Source of the DNA: Thermomonas fusca DSM 15424
GTDB lineage: Bacteria; Pseudomonadota; Gammaproteobacteria; Xanthomonadales; Xanthomonadaceae
Assembly (NCBI RefSeq): GCF_000423885.1
Contig: NZ_AUIV01000015.1
Coordinates: forward strand, 50,401-114,400
Direction: 5' to 3'
DNA: 64,000 nucleotides
Both the position numbers and the translations under genes were made by a program. Positions 1 to 8,654 of this stretch are shown here, one piece after another; positions within the stretch are counted from its first letter, which is position 1; each line of letters starts with the position of its first letter. Under the pieces are notes generated by a model that saw only the letters and a list, made by a program, of their open reading frames with translations, made no database searches and was not told where the DNA came from.

Positions 1-653
1 CAACGCAGGCTGTCGGCGACGAAATAGGCGCCCTTGCTGGTGGCCGCCGCGCGCGCGTCTTCGCTGTCCAGACCGCGCGTGCCCGGTGCCAGCGGCAGCA
101 GCCACGCGGCGAGGCCGGCGAACAGCACGCCGGCGAACAGGCCCGCCGGTGTCCGCGCCGGCTGCCGGCTGCGCCAGACCAGCGCCGCCCAGAGCAGCAG
201 CAACGGCAGCAGCAGCCCCGCCCAGCCGAACATGCCGATCCCGGCACCCGTGCCGCCCACCGTGGTGCGGATCTCGGCCAGGCCGTAGCCGAACAGATCG
301 GCGCCCAGCGGCACCCGCGCCGCCAGGTAGTACTGCTCCAGTCCGGCCTGCAGCAGCAGGAACAGCGCCCACAGCGCACCGACCGCCAGCAGCGCCGCGC
401 GCCGGCCGGGCAGGCTGGCGAGCGGCCAGCCCAGCAGCAACAGCAGCGGCAGTGCGCGCAGCAGGAACAGCAGCTGGTTGCCCACCGCCAGCGCCACCAG
501 CGTGGAGCTGCCGCCAACGTCAGGCTGGGCCCGCAGTGCCGCCCACAGCGCCAACCCAAGCTGGGCCACCAGCAGGGCAGGCAGCCAGCCCCACAGGCGC
601 GATGCCGCCAGCCCCTTCGCCGAGGGGGTGGCCGCAGACGTGGTTCGGGCCAT
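1..653 (-). CDS. Membrane protein, N-terminal part of a sulfatase/LTA-synthase-like family protein (3' end outside window)
   Basis: The reading frame starts at an ATG that overlaps the stop codon of the upstream barrel gene by one base (TAATG) and stays open to the window edge, giving about 217 residues. It is very hydrophobic, with about four membrane segments and short Arg-containing loops, and ends in a polar stretch containing NKG-like TSKGAYF. Membrane-anchored alkaline-phosphatase-superfamily sulfatases and phosphotransferases often have this kind of N-terminus ahead of the catalytic domain, which would lie outside the window. The catalytic domain is not visible, so the family call is inference from topology and from the glycosyltransferase/YaiO neighbours. 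Translational coupling makes it the last visible gene of the minus-strand operon. Confidence 0.55.
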   Translation of the reverse strand, partial: MARTTSAATPSAKGLAASRLWGWLPALLVAQLGLALWAALRAQPDVGGSSTLVALAVGNQLLFLLRALPLLLLLGWPLASLPGRRAALLAVGALWALFLLLQAGLEQYYLAARVPLGADLFGYGLAEIRTTVGGTGAGIGMFGWAGLLLPLLLLWAALVWRSRQPARTPAGLFAGVLFAGLAAWLLPLAPGTRGLDSEDARAAATSKGAYFVADSLR

Positions 654-1945
654 TACCAGCGCCGGTACAGCGACAGCGACAGCTGGCGCTCGTCGAAGCC
701 GTCGGCGTCATCCGAGGCACCAACACCGACCTTGAATCCCCAGTCCGGGCGGAAGTAGTGCGTCCACGAAAAGCCCAGCGAGGCGTTGTTGTTGCGCACC
801 AGCGCGCCGCTGCGGTCGAGGTCGCTGCTGCGACCGCTGCTGCCGCTCACTTCGAAATAGTCGTCGGCATTGCCGCGGTAGTAATTGCGCGCCACCACCC
901 GGTGGCTCCAACTGCCCGAGCTCACCCCGGGCACGTGCTGCAGTTTGTAGCGCAGGTACCAGTTGCCGACGTAGCGACCCACGCCGACGCCGTAGAACTC
1001 GGTGTCGGAGCTGAAGCGCAGGTGGTCGATGCTGGCGGACAGCTCCCAGCCGCTGCCCACGCCCTGGAACAGCTCGGTCCGCCACGAATGGCGCGGCAGG
1101 ATACCGCTGGACGGGCCATGCTGGTAGCGCACATTGGCGTAGGCGCGGGCCCACAGCGACACATAACTGTCAAGCGCCCAGGCGCTGTCGCGGCGGCCGA
1201 AATGGTCGGCATGCAGGACTTCCAGCCCCAGCGAGCCGCGGGCGAACTTGCGCCGCAGGGTCAGGTTGGCGTCGTTCCAGCCTTCGCGCCCGCCGTTGAA
1301 TTCGGTGCGGTCGACGCCGGCGCGCAGCGACCAGGTGTAGCCGTCGGCCAGCAGCGCATCGGGCACCGCCAGCAGCGGCATGGTGCTGTCATTGAGGCTG
1401 GCAACCTGCGCAGGATCCGCGCCGCGCGCACCTGCGGCGTCGAAATCGCCGCGCGCCTCCGCCATCCGGCCGGCGGCGCGATAGGCGCGACCGCGGGCGA
1501 TCAGCGGCTCGGGCGCGCTGGTCGGCGCCAGCTCCACCCAGTGCCCGTAGGCCTCCGCTGCCTGCTGCGGACGCGCGCTCCACAGGTACATATCGCCCAG
1601 TGCCGACCAGGCGTCCGCATAGCCGGGCTTGGCGCCGGTCACCGCCAGCAGGTCGGCCTCGGCTTCGGCATGGCGGCCGGCCCAGGCCAGGGTGCGGCCA
1701 CGCGCCAGCAGCACGTCGCTGTTGCCGGGCGAGGCCTGCAGCATCTGCGCGTAGATCGCCAGCGCCTGTTCGCGCTGGGCGGCGTCGCCAGCCGTGGCCA
1801 GCGCGCGGGCGCGCTCCAGGCGCGCCTCGTAGCTTTCCACTGGCGCGTCCTGCGCCGCGGCGGGTTCCTGCAACAGGGCAGGATCGGCGCCGCCGGCCAG
1901 CAGCGCGACATGGAGGACGGCGGGGTACAGCAGGCTCATGGACAT
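653..1945 (-). CDS. TPR protein with C-terminal YaiO-type outer-membrane beta-barrel
   Basis: This 430-residue protein has a short hydrophobic N-terminus (probable signal peptide), TPR-like helical repeats over about residues 38-190, and a C-terminal half rich in alternating aromatic and polar residues that ends in YRRW, as expected for an outer-membrane barrel. YaiO-family barrels fused to TPRs accompany exopolysaccharide synthases. It lies directly after a GT2 synthase gene (24-base gap), so a role as outer-membrane scaffold or exporter of a secreted glycan is plausible. A second ATG two codons downstream is an alternative start. The glycan itself cannot be deduced. Confidence 0.75.
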   Translation of the reverse strand: MSMSLLYPAVLHVALLAGGADPALLQEPAAAQDAPVESYEARLERARALATAGDAAQREQALAIYAQMLQASPGNSDVLLARGRTLAWAGRHAEAEADLLAVTGAKPGYADAWSALGDMYLWSARPQQAAEAYGHWVELAPTSAPEPLIARGRAYRAAGRMAEARGDFDAAGARGADPAQVASLNDSTMPLLAVPDALLADGYTWSLRAGVDRTEFNGGREGWNDANLTLRRKFARGSLGLEVLHADHFGRRDSAWALDSYVSLWARAYANVRYQHGPSSGILPRHSWRTELFQGVGSGWELSASIDHLRFSSDTEFYGVGVGRYVGNWYLRYKLQHVPGVSSGSWSHRVVARNYYRGNADDYFEVSGSSGRSSDLDRSGALVRNNNASLGFSWTHYFRPDWGFKVGVGASDDADGFDERQLSLSLYRRW

Positions 1946-1969
1946 GTCCTTTGCGGTATCTGCTTGCGA

Positions 1970-3451
1970 TCAGGAAACGGCGGGGCCGGTGGCGGCGACG
2001 CGGGTCGCGTGCTGGGGCTCGTGTTCCTGCCATTCGGCGCTGCGGTGCATATGGCCCCACTTGGAACGGCGACGCAGCTTGACCACCCAGCGCACCAGGC
2101 CGACCACCCGGAACAGCGACGTCATCTGCCGGTAGCCGAAGTTCTCCAGCACCGCCACCAGGAACAGCTTGAGCTGCTGGCGCGGGCGCGGGTACAGGTG
2201 GAAGGAAATCTCCTCCAGCATCATCGCGTTGACCGACAGCAGCACGCCCAGCCCGACAGAGGCGAACAGGAAGGCGAAGAAGGCCTGCGTGGACAGCATG
2301 CCCATCAGCCCCAGCGCGATCACCGAGAGGTAGCCGAACACCTCGATCACCGGGCCCAGGCATTCGAACACCAGCATGAACGGATAGGCCACCCAGCCGA
2401 CGGTGCCGCCATTGCGCCGGAACATCAACCGCCAGTTGCCGAACAGGCTCTCGGCCAGGCCCTGCTGCCAGCGCACGCGCTGGTTGTACAGCGAACGCAG
2501 GTCGGACGGCACCTCGGTCCAGCAGATCGGGTCGGGCACGAAGGCGATCTTGTACGGGCGCTTTTCCTCAAGCATGCGGTTGTGCAGGCGCACCACCATT
2601 TCCATGTCCTCGCCGACCAGGTCGCCCTTGTAGCCACCTGCGGCGATCACCCGCTCCTTGTAGAACACGCCGAACGCGCCGGAGATGATCAGCAGCGCGT
2701 TGATCGGCGACCAGCCCAGCCGGCCGAACAGGAACGCGCGCAGGTATTCCACCGTCTGCACCAGCGGCAGCACCTTGTCCGGCAGCTCCACCTTCGACAG
2801 CAGGCCGTCCTTGACCTTACAGCCGTTGACGATGCGGATCACGCCGCCGGTGGCGATCATGCTGGCGTCTTCCAGGAACGGCTGCACCACCCGCGCCAGG
2901 CTGTCCTGCTGCAGGATGCAGTCGGCATCGACCACGCAGAACAGCGGGTAGCGGGCGGTATTGATGCCGGCGTTCAGCGCATCGGCCTTGCCGCCGTTGT
3001 CCTTGTCCACCACCCGCACCCGCCCGCCCTGCGGCGAGGCGAAGATCCGGCGCACCGGTTCGGTCTTGAGCCGGCTGCGGTAGGCCTCGGGGAACTCCAC
3101 CAACCCGAAGGCATCGACCACGGTCTGCAGGGTGGCGTCGGTGGAACCGTCGTTGACCACCACCACCTCGAAGTTCGGGTAGTTCAGGCGCAGCATCGAA
3201 CGCACCGTGCTGACGATGGTGCGCTCTTCGTTGTGGGCCGGCACCAGGATGCTGACCGGCGGCTGGTAGTCGGCGAAGTTCTTGACCCGGAAGCCGGCGC
3301 CGTGTTCGCGCGCATGGCGCAGGATCGCGAACATGGCGATGAAGTTCAGCGCCAGGTAGACCACGTTGATGCAGATGAAATAGGCCAGGAAGGTCCACTG
3401 CATGCCGATCAGCGCGGACGAGATTTCAGGGGTGATCCAGGACAGGTTCAT
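1970..3451 (-). CDS. Membrane glycosyltransferase, GT2 family (PgaC/IcaA/BcsA-like)
   Basis: This 493-residue processive GT2-type synthase has an N-terminal membrane segment (about 18-45), then the catalytic domain: VPAHNEE at 70-76, NDGS near 100-103, the DAD metal motif at 175-177, GEDMEM near 280-285 and the acceptor/processivity motif QRVRW at 324-328. Several C-terminal membrane segments follow. The family polymerises sugars from nucleotide-sugar donors at the inner membrane. The start is the ATG that overlaps the HEAT gene's stop by four bases (ATGA); a longer open frame upstream runs antiparallel inside that gene and is not needed. Substrate is unknown; N-acetylglucosamine is the PgaC precedent. 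Confidence 0.88.
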   Translation of the reverse strand: MNLSWITPEISSALIGMQWTFLAYFICINVVYLALNFIAMFAILRHAREHGAGFRVKNFADYQPPVSILVPAHNEERTIVSTVRSMLRLNYPNFEVVVVNDGSTDATLQTVVDAFGLVEFPEAYRSRLKTEPVRRIFASPQGGRVRVVDKDNGGKADALNAGINTARYPLFCVVDADCILQQDSLARVVQPFLEDASMIATGGVIRIVNGCKVKDGLLSKVELPDKVLPLVQTVEYLRAFLFGRLGWSPINALLIISGAFGVFYKERVIAAGGYKGDLVGEDMEMVVRLHNRMLEEKRPYKIAFVPDPICWTEVPSDLRSLYNQRVRWQQGLAESLFGNWRLMFRRNGGTVGWVAYPFMLVFECLGPVIEVFGYLSVIALGLMGMLSTQAFFAFLFASVGLGVLLSVNAMMLEEISFHLYPRPRQQLKLFLVAVLENFGYRQMTSLFRVVGLVRWVVKLRRRSKWGHMHRSAEWQEHEPQHATRVAATGPAVS

Positions 3452-4509
3452 TGCGTTTCTCCCAGCGCACGCTCGGCCATCACCTGGGTGAGGATGTCGC
3501 GTGCATAACGATCTTCCTGCGCGTCGCGCACCTGTGCCAGCCGGCCTTCGCCGGCGAGCAGGTGCTGCAACGCCTGCGCGGTGCGATAGCGGACCCACCA
3601 CTGCGGGTCCGACAGCAGCGGCACCAGCGCTTGAGCGTCGGCGGCACTGCCCAGACGGCCGATCGCCGCGGCTGCGTGCATGCGCACATGCCAGCGCTCG
3701 TGGACGAGCAGCGGCCGCGCCTTGTCGAGGTCGCCGGCATCGGCCAGTACCTGCAGGCAGGTGGAAACCAGGTGTTCGTCGTGCGGTTCGGCCAGGATGC
3801 GCGCGATCACCGGGGCGGCCGCTTCCGGGCTGACCCCAGCAAGGAAGCGCACCAGCCGCGGGGCCACTTCGTCGTTGGCGCGCAACGCGGCCGCGCCCAG
3901 CTCGTTCTTGACCGCCTCGGGGCCGGCCTCGTTGAGCATCTGCGCGATGCCGCCGTCGACCCAGTCATGGCGCGACACGATCTGCGGCACCACCTGCTGC
4001 ACCGCGCGCTGCGGATCGATCCGCATCAGTGCACGCGCCGCGCTGATCGACACGATCGGGCTGGCATCGTCGATCAGCGCTGCCAGTCGATCGAAGCTCG
4101 ACGCGCTGCGCAGGTAGCCGATCGCGATGATGGCCATCACCCGGTCATGGAAGCGGCCGTGCTCGACCATGCGCTCCAATTTCGACGCAAGGTCCACCTG
4201 CTCGGCGACCGCCAGCAGGCCGCGGTCGTCGGCGCCGCCGGGCGCATCGTGCAGTTCGTTCCAGGCCTCCACGAAACCGGTCATGTCGCGCGCGGGCAGC
4301 GCCGGCACGCGGGTGGGCGGCTCCTGCATGGCGTCCACCAGCACGCCGCGCCAGAGCGTCGCCGCGCGCAGGTGGTTGCGTTCGCGCCGCTGGGCCAGCT
4401 GGCGAATCACCAGCACCGCCAGCAGCAGCAGGACCGACGTCACCGTCACGCCCAGACCGACCCAGATCGCGAAGGCGATCTGCGAGTCGGCATGCATCAG
4501 GGTATCCAT
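3448..4509 (-). CDS. Membrane-anchored HEAT-repeat protein
   Basis: The 353-residue product has one membrane helix at about residues 12-36, then a soluble region dominated by HEAT-like helical pairs (for example around 120-300, with repeated AARALxRI, MHAAAAIGRLG and RYRTAQALQHLL units). HEAT repeats are protein-interaction scaffolds. It lies between a phosphatase-TPR gene and the GT2 synthase and overlaps the synthase gene by four bases, so it is probably an accessory component of the same envelope or polysaccharide complex. ATG codons at 1 and 5 are both possible starts. No enzymatic motif is visible. Confidence 0.75.
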   Translation of the reverse strand: MDTLMHADSQIAFAIWVGLGVTVTSVLLLLAVLVIRQLAQRRERNHLRAATLWRGVLVDAMQEPPTRVPALPARDMTGFVEAWNELHDAPGGADDRGLLAVAEQVDLASKLERMVEHGRFHDRVMAIIAIGYLRSASSFDRLAALIDDASPIVSISAARALMRIDPQRAVQQVVPQIVSRHDWVDGGIAQMLNEAGPEAVKNELGAAALRANDEVAPRLVRFLAGVSPEAAAPVIARILAEPHDEHLVSTCLQVLADAGDLDKARPLLVHERWHVRMHAAAAIGRLGSAADAQALVPLLSDPQWWVRYRTAQALQHLLAGEGRLAQVRDAQEDRYARDILTQVMAERALGETQ

Positions 4510-4553
4510 TTCAAACTCCCGTCCGCGCTCGCGGACTGTTCATTCCTGTCCAC

Positions 4554-5549
4554 TCAGGCGTCTGCCGGCGCGGAATCGGGCGCCATGAAGCGCCGCACTC
4601 GTTCCAGCATGTCCTTGACCTCGCCGTTGCCGGGGTCGTGCCGCAGCGTCTCCACGAACACTGCTTCCGCTTCCTTCCAGCGCGCCTGCCGGAAATACGC
4701 ATTGCCAAGACCCTGCAGCACCATCCCGTCGGTCGGATACAGCCGGCGCAGTTCCAGGAAGTCCTGCTGCGCCTGTTCCAGCCGCTTCCTCGCCAGGTCG
4801 CTGTAGGCCATCCCGATCCGCGCATCCTTGTCGTTCGGGGACAGCGCCAGCGCGCGCGCGAACGCGGCGTGCGCCTCATCGTTGCGATGCAGGCGGTACA
4901 GGCTCCAGCCTTCCAGGCGCAGCATGCGCGGCCCCTTGTCCTTCACCGCGGAAAGCGCGGACAGGCTCTCCTCGAAGCGATCCTCGCCGAACAGCCGGGT
5001 GGCGCGATCCTCCGCCTCCATGTCGGCGCCGCTGACTCCCGCGCCGGTGGTCGCATAGGTCTGCGCCTGCACCTGCGCATGCTCGTCCAGATAGCGCTGC
5101 ACGTTCCTTGCGCGGTGCAGGCCGAGGTAGCAGTGGATGTAGGCAACGCCGTCCGCGGACAGCGCCGCCTCGGCCGCCGCCTTCGAATTCTTCGAATAAT
5201 TCTCGCCGAACTTCTGCCCGAGGATGCTGCCCATCGGGAAGTTCTTCACCGTCATCCCATGGCTTTCGGCCAGCGCGCGCTCGCGCTCCAGCAGCACCTT
5301 TTCATAAGGCACGTTCGGCTCGAGCAGGCTGATGATGGTGGTGACGCCGCGCTTCTTGAGATCGGCGAAGTCTTCCTCCACCGGATACGGCCCCAGCAGC
5401 ACGCCCTTTACCGGCGCTTCGGCCCGCACCGCCCGCCACGGCTGCACGAAGACGCTGGCCGGGTGCAGCAACACCCACACGCCGAAGGCGAACCCGGCCA
5501 GGCCGAGTACGAGGACCACGATGACGATGCGTTTGCCGGGTTTGTACAT
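4554..5549 (-). CDS. Membrane-anchored dual-specificity-phosphatase-like protein with TPR repeats
   Basis: About 331 residues from the chosen ATG. A single N-terminal membrane helix (about 5-30) is followed by a phosphatase-like domain with the P-loop signature HCYLGLHRAR, which gives the CX5R motif with Cys140 and Arg146. A C-terminal TPR array follows (about 180-325). CX5R phosphatases dephosphorylate Tyr/Ser/Thr or other phosphates through a cysteinyl-phosphate; the usual general-acid Asp was not located. The start was set at the ATG directly before the membrane helix; the frame is open upstream to another ATG at 5585. It is the first gene of the five-gene operon, so it may regulate or process the glycan pathway (inference). 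Confidence 0.72.
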   Translation of the reverse strand: MYKPGKRIVIVVLVLGLAGFAFGVWVLLHPASVFVQPWRAVRAEAPVKGVLLGPYPVEEDFADLKKRGVTTIISLLEPNVPYEKVLLERERALAESHGMTVKNFPMGSILGQKFGENYSKNSKAAAEAALSADGVAYIHCYLGLHRARNVQRYLDEHAQVQAQTYATTGAGVSGADMEAEDRATRLFGEDRFEESLSALSAVKDKGPRMLRLEGWSLYRLHRNDEAHAAFARALALSPNDKDARIGMAYSDLARKRLEQAQQDFLELRRLYPTDGMVLQGLGNAYFRQARWKEAEAVFVETLRHDPGNGEVKDMLERVRRFMAPDSAPADA

Positions 5550-5715
5550 GCGCTCTGGTCCGATTGACGGGAATCCGGGATGCATGCCACCACCGACCCT
5601 GCACGCAGGATTCGTGGTCGACGCCTAGCGCCCCCCCTTTGGCTTCCAGCGTCGGCGCGGGCAGGGAATGCACGCGGCCGGCATCGCGAAGCGGCCGCAT
5701 CATGCGGCTGTAGGA

Positions 5716-5735
5716 AATGTGACGCAATTCGCATG
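5716..5735. promoter_or_regulatory. Candidate Clp/CRP-type binding site upstream of the polysaccharide-type operon
   Basis: A TGTGA half-site (5718-5722) is separated by six bases from TCGCA (5729-5733). The left half, AAATGTGA, matches the CRP-family consensus fully; the right half has one mismatch to TCACA. It lies about 170 bases upstream of the minus-strand phosphatase-TPR gene. In Xanthomonas the CRP-like protein Clp controls exopolysaccharide genes, so the position makes sense, but one match in a 260-base gap is weak evidence. Nothing else convincing was seen in the 5550-5806 gap. Confidence 0.3.
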
Positions 5736-5806
5736 CCAAAGCGGACACGGCGCGGGTATGCCGCGCGTCGACGGATCGCGACGCCATCACCAGCTGGCGT
5801 TCTGCG

Positions 5807-6427
5807 TCAGTTTTCGACGCGAGGCGGCGGCTGGTTGGCGGACTGCAACACGTCATGGTTGCGGCCTCGGAACGGCGCATACCAGCGCTGGATCGCGGCG
5901 ATGTCCGCCGTCATGTCGCCGCTCAGCGCGAAGGCCGGGCCGATGGTGAGCGTGCGGCTGGGATAGTCGAACGCCGCCACGATCACCGGCACTCCGGAGC
6001 CGTGGGCGATGCGCCAGAAGCCGGGCTTCCACTGCTCCACCTGGCGGCGGGTGCCCTCGGGGGCGATCGCGTACCACATGCACGGCGAATCCCGGAGCGC
6101 ATCGATCGCCTGCCCGACCACGCCGTTCGCGGCGGCGCGGTTCACCGGGATCACCCCCTGCCAGCGCAGCAGCGGGCCCAGCATCGGGATGCGGAACAGG
6201 CTGTGCTTGCCCAGGATCGACAGCCGCAGCCCCATCGCCAGCTTGGCGGCGATGCCCCAGACCCCGTCCCAGTTGGAGGAATGCGGCGCCGCGATCAACA
6301 CCGCCCGCGGCAGGTCGGGCAGGGCACCGGCCATGCGCCAGCCGCCCAGCCGCAGCACGCTGCGCCCCAGCCACTCCATGCCGCGATTGCACGGCATCCG
6401 CGGCACCTGTTGCGGCAGCGCCAGCAC
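5807..6427 (-). CDS. 1-acylglycerol-3-phosphate O-acyltransferase-like protein
   Basis: About 206 residues of the PlsC-like acyltransferase superfamily. The catalytic HX4D motif appears as HSSNWD, followed by the EGTR motif that binds the phosphate of the acceptor. Such proteins transfer acyl groups to lysophospholipids or related lipids at the inner membrane. The start is uncertain: the frame is open to a TTG at 6457. A GTG at 6427 preceded by a GGGGA ribosome-binding sequence keeps the LPQQVP segment, and an ATG at 6397 would drop it. It lies just downstream of arfB on the same strand. Confidence 0.78.
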   Translation of the reverse strand: MLALPQQVPRMPCNRGMEWLGRSVLRLGGWRMAGALPDLPRAVLIAAPHSSNWDGVWGIAAKLAMGLRLSILGKHSLFRIPMLGPLLRWQGVIPVNRAAANGVVGQAIDALRDSPCMWYAIAPEGTRRQVEQWKPGFWRIAHGSGVPVIVAAFDYPSRTLTIGPAFALSGDMTADIAAIQRWYAPFRGRNHDVLQSANQPPPRVEN

Positions 6428-6447
6428 GCTGTCCCCGTGATTCCAGT

Positions 6448-6861
6448 TCAATCCCAACCCCGCCCGCTGCGCCCCTGCTTGATGCTCGCACGTCCGCGTT
6501 TTTCACCCAAGCGCCGCTCCTTGGAGCCGCGGGTCGGCTTGGTGGCGATGCGCGGGGTGGGCGCATGCAGCCCGCTTTCGATGAACGCGGCCAGCCGCGT
6601 GCGTGCATCCTCGCGGTTGCGCTCCTGGGTGCGGAAGCGCTGCGCCGACAGCACCAGCACGCCGTCGCCGGTCACCCGCCGGTCGCGCTTGGCCAGCAGA
6701 CGCGCCCGCACCGGCTCCGGCAGCGACGGCGAGCGCGCAATGTCGAAGCGCAGCTCGACCGCAGTGGCGACCTTGTTGACGTTCTGCCCACCCGGCCCCG
6801 ACGCGCGCACGAAGCGTTCGATCAGTTCGTCATCGTCGATGGCAAGCCGGCCGATCTGCAT
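6448..6861 (-). CDS. arfB: Alternative ribosome-rescue factor ArfB (peptidyl-tRNA hydrolase)
   Basis: The 137-residue protein carries the GGQ catalytic motif in the class-I release-factor context (SGPGGQNVNKV, residues about 21-31) and a basic C-terminal tail rich in Lys/Arg. The ArfB/YaeJ tail inserts into the empty mRNA channel of stalled ribosomes while GGQ hydrolyses peptidyl-tRNA. Length and domain order match the family (about 140 residues). The ATG start is unambiguous. It probably shares a transcript with the acyltransferase gene that follows. Confidence 0.93.
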   Translation of the reverse strand: MQIGRLAIDDDELIERFVRASGPGGQNVNKVATAVELRFDIARSPSLPEPVRARLLAKRDRRVTGDGVLVLSAQRFRTQERNREDARTRLAAFIESGLHAPTPRIATKPTRGSKERRLGEKRGRASIKQGRSGRGWD

Positions 6862-6983
6862 GCGGCGATTCTAATGGCAGCGCCGTTGCAAGCCGCAACG
6901 TGCGCGCGCCGCATCGACGTGCCATTGCCGGGCCGGGCCGCGGCTGCGAACATGCCGCCTCTTTCTTTCCCTGGAATCGCTCC

Positions 6984-7499
6984 ATGCGCCGCATCGGCCT
7001 GTCGCTTGTCCTGCTGTTCGCCTTCTCGCCCGCCGCGCTCGCCCAGACCGCCACGCAGCCGCCGGCCGCGGAATCCGCCAACGCCGCCGACGTCGACCGC
7101 CTGCTGCAGGCAATGGACATGAAAACGATGATGGCCGGGATGATGCGGCAGATGCAGGCCGCGCAGGAAAAGATGTTGACCGATGCGTTCGGCGCCGAGC
7201 TCGACGAAGCCAAGCGCGCCAAGATGCAGGACGCGATGGCGATCAGCAGCACCATCATCCAGAAGCACCTGTCGTGGGAGGCACTGGAACCGGTGGTGCG
7301 CAAGGTCTACACGCAGGTCTTCAGCAAGCGCGAGGTGCAGGCGATGACCGCGTTCTACGCCAGCCCGGAAGGCGCCTCGATCCTGAAGAAATCGCCGCAG
7401 GCGATGGGCCTGACCATGCAGGAGATCCAGCCGGCGATGCAGGCGGCGATGCAGGAAGTGAAGGCCGCCATCGAGCAGCAGGCGGCTGCCGCGAAGTAA
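6984..7499 (+). CDS. DUF2059-family secreted protein
   Basis: A 171-residue protein with a clear signal peptide (MRRIGLSLVLLFAF followed by AxA-type cleavage near ALA-Q, about residue 22). The rest is mostly helical, with a Met-rich stretch (KTMMAGMMRQM) and the C-terminal region (VFSKREVQAMTAFYASPEG) typical of DUF2059 proteins. These are periplasmic proteins of unknown function. The ATG at 6984 was chosen because it places the signal peptide at the N-terminus; the open frame upstream lacks one. It is transcribed divergently from arfB. Confidence 0.82.
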   Translation: MRRIGLSLVLLFAFSPAALAQTATQPPAAESANAADVDRLLQAMDMKTMMAGMMRQMQAAQEKMLTDAFGAELDEAKRAKMQDAMAISSTIIQKHLSWEALEPVVRKVYTQVFSKREVQAMTAFYASPEGASILKKSPQAMGLTMQEIQPAMQAAMQEVKAAIEQQAAAAK

Positions 7500-7502
7500 G
7501 CC

Positions 7503-8210
7503 CTACCGCGCTGGCGCACCGAACAGCACCAGCGCCTTTTCGAACTCCGCATCCGGTGGCGCCAGTGCTTCGATGCACGCGCCGGTATGCGGATGGGTGA
7601 ATGCCAGCCGGCGCGCGTGCAGCAGCATGCGGTGGATGCCGAGCATGCGGAAATTGCGGTTGTGGCGACCGTCGCCATGGCTGCTGTCGCCGATCATGTG
7701 ATGGAACACGTGCTTGAGGTGGCGGCGGATCTGGCGGAAGCGGCCGGTCTTCGGCGATGCCCGCAGCCATGCATAGCGCGATGTCGGAAATCCCGCCGAG
7801 GGCAACGCCAACTCGCAGGTCGCCAGCACTTCGAAGTCGGTGATCGCCGGCTTCTTCTGCGGCTTGCCGGGGCCGCCGTCGAGCGGATGGTCAACGGTGA
7901 AGACGGCTTCCGCCGGCCAACCGCGGCAGACCGCCCAGTAGTCTTTCTCCACCGCATGCGACATCAGCGTCTTGCCCAGCGCCGAGGCGGTGTCGCGATC
8001 GAACGCCAGCAGCAGGCAACCGCTGGTGGCGCGATCAAGACGATGCACCAGGAAGATCGGCCTACCGAACTGCTCACGCAGGCGGTCGGCCGCGAAGTCG
8101 GTTTCGCCGCGCGCCAGCGCGCTGTCGTGGACCATCAGCCCGGCTGGCTTGCAGACCACGGCCAGCGCGTCGTCGATGTAGAGCACGGGCAACGCGGGGA
8201 CATCGGACAT
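7503..8210 (-). CDS. truC: tRNA pseudouridine synthase of the RluA/TruC type
   Basis: The 235-residue protein has the RluA-family catalytic motif HRLDRATSG (about residues 56-64), with the Asp that attacks the target uridine, and an N-terminal segment typical of the compact TruC branch (LYIDDALAVVCKPAGLMVH). TruC makes pseudouridine at position 65 of some tRNAs. There is no S4 domain, and length fits TruC. Its 3' end is three bases from the end of the convergent DUF2059 gene. The TruC versus another RluA-type assignment rests on length and the N-terminus. Confidence 0.85.
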   Translation of the reverse strand: MSDVPALPVLYIDDALAVVCKPAGLMVHDSALARGETDFAADRLREQFGRPIFLVHRLDRATSGCLLLAFDRDTASALGKTLMSHAVEKDYWAVCRGWPAEAVFTVDHPLDGGPGKPQKKPAITDFEVLATCELALPSAGFPTSRYAWLRASPKTGRFRQIRRHLKHVFHHMIGDSSHGDGRHNRNFRMLGIHRMLLHARRLAFTHPHTGACIEALAPPDAEFEKALVLFGAPAR

Positions 8211-8366
8211 TGGCAGCGGTCATCGGCGGGAAGACGCACATTGTCCCGGCAATCGCCCGGCGCCGCATGCCCGAGGCAAGGCGATGGCTTCCCGGCGACC
8301 GGCTGCTGGCGCTAGAGCCGGATCGCGCGCCCCGCAGGTCCGGCCTGGCGCCCAACGAGGCAGGCC

Positions 8367-8650
8367 ATGGCGCCCGAGACACCCGCAGACTCCCTACCTC
8401 CCGCCAGCACGGAACCGGTATTCCGGGCGCGCGGGCTGGGCAAGGTCTACCGCGTGGGCGAGGTGCGGGGCACCGCTCTGCACGATGTCGACCTGGACAT
8501 CCGCAGCGGCGAGTTCGTGGTCCTGCTGGGTCCTTCCGGCTGCGGCAAGTCCACCCTGCTCAACATCCCTGGCGGAGTGGATACGCGCACGGGATCGCGG
8601 CTCTGCGCGGGCAGCGGTATGGACATGCTCCGCCGCGCGCCACCCGCTGC
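8367..8650 (+). pseudogene. Truncated ABC-transporter ATP-binding gene remnant
   Basis: The frame begins like a MacB/LolD-type exporter ATPase: FRARGLGKVYRVGEV, then ALHDVDLDIRSGEF and a perfect Walker A (GPSGCGKST), followed by LLN and a degenerate version of the usual LGGLDxPTSG segment. After about residue 88 the similarity stops. Q-loop, ABC signature, Walker B and H-loop are all absent, and the sequence runs into the end of the convergent reductase gene. A full ATPase is about 230 residues, so about 60% is missing. The frame continues as antisense to about 8975, which is not meaningful. No permease partner is nearby. Confidence 0.7.
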
Positions 8651-8654
8651 CCCT

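Noticed and set aside
86..3508. 1140-codon open frame on the plus strand
   Set aside because: It is antisense to three well-supported coupled genes (HEAT, GT2, barrel). Composition is extremely Ala/Arg/Gln/His rich with no domain, an effect of high GC on the third frame.
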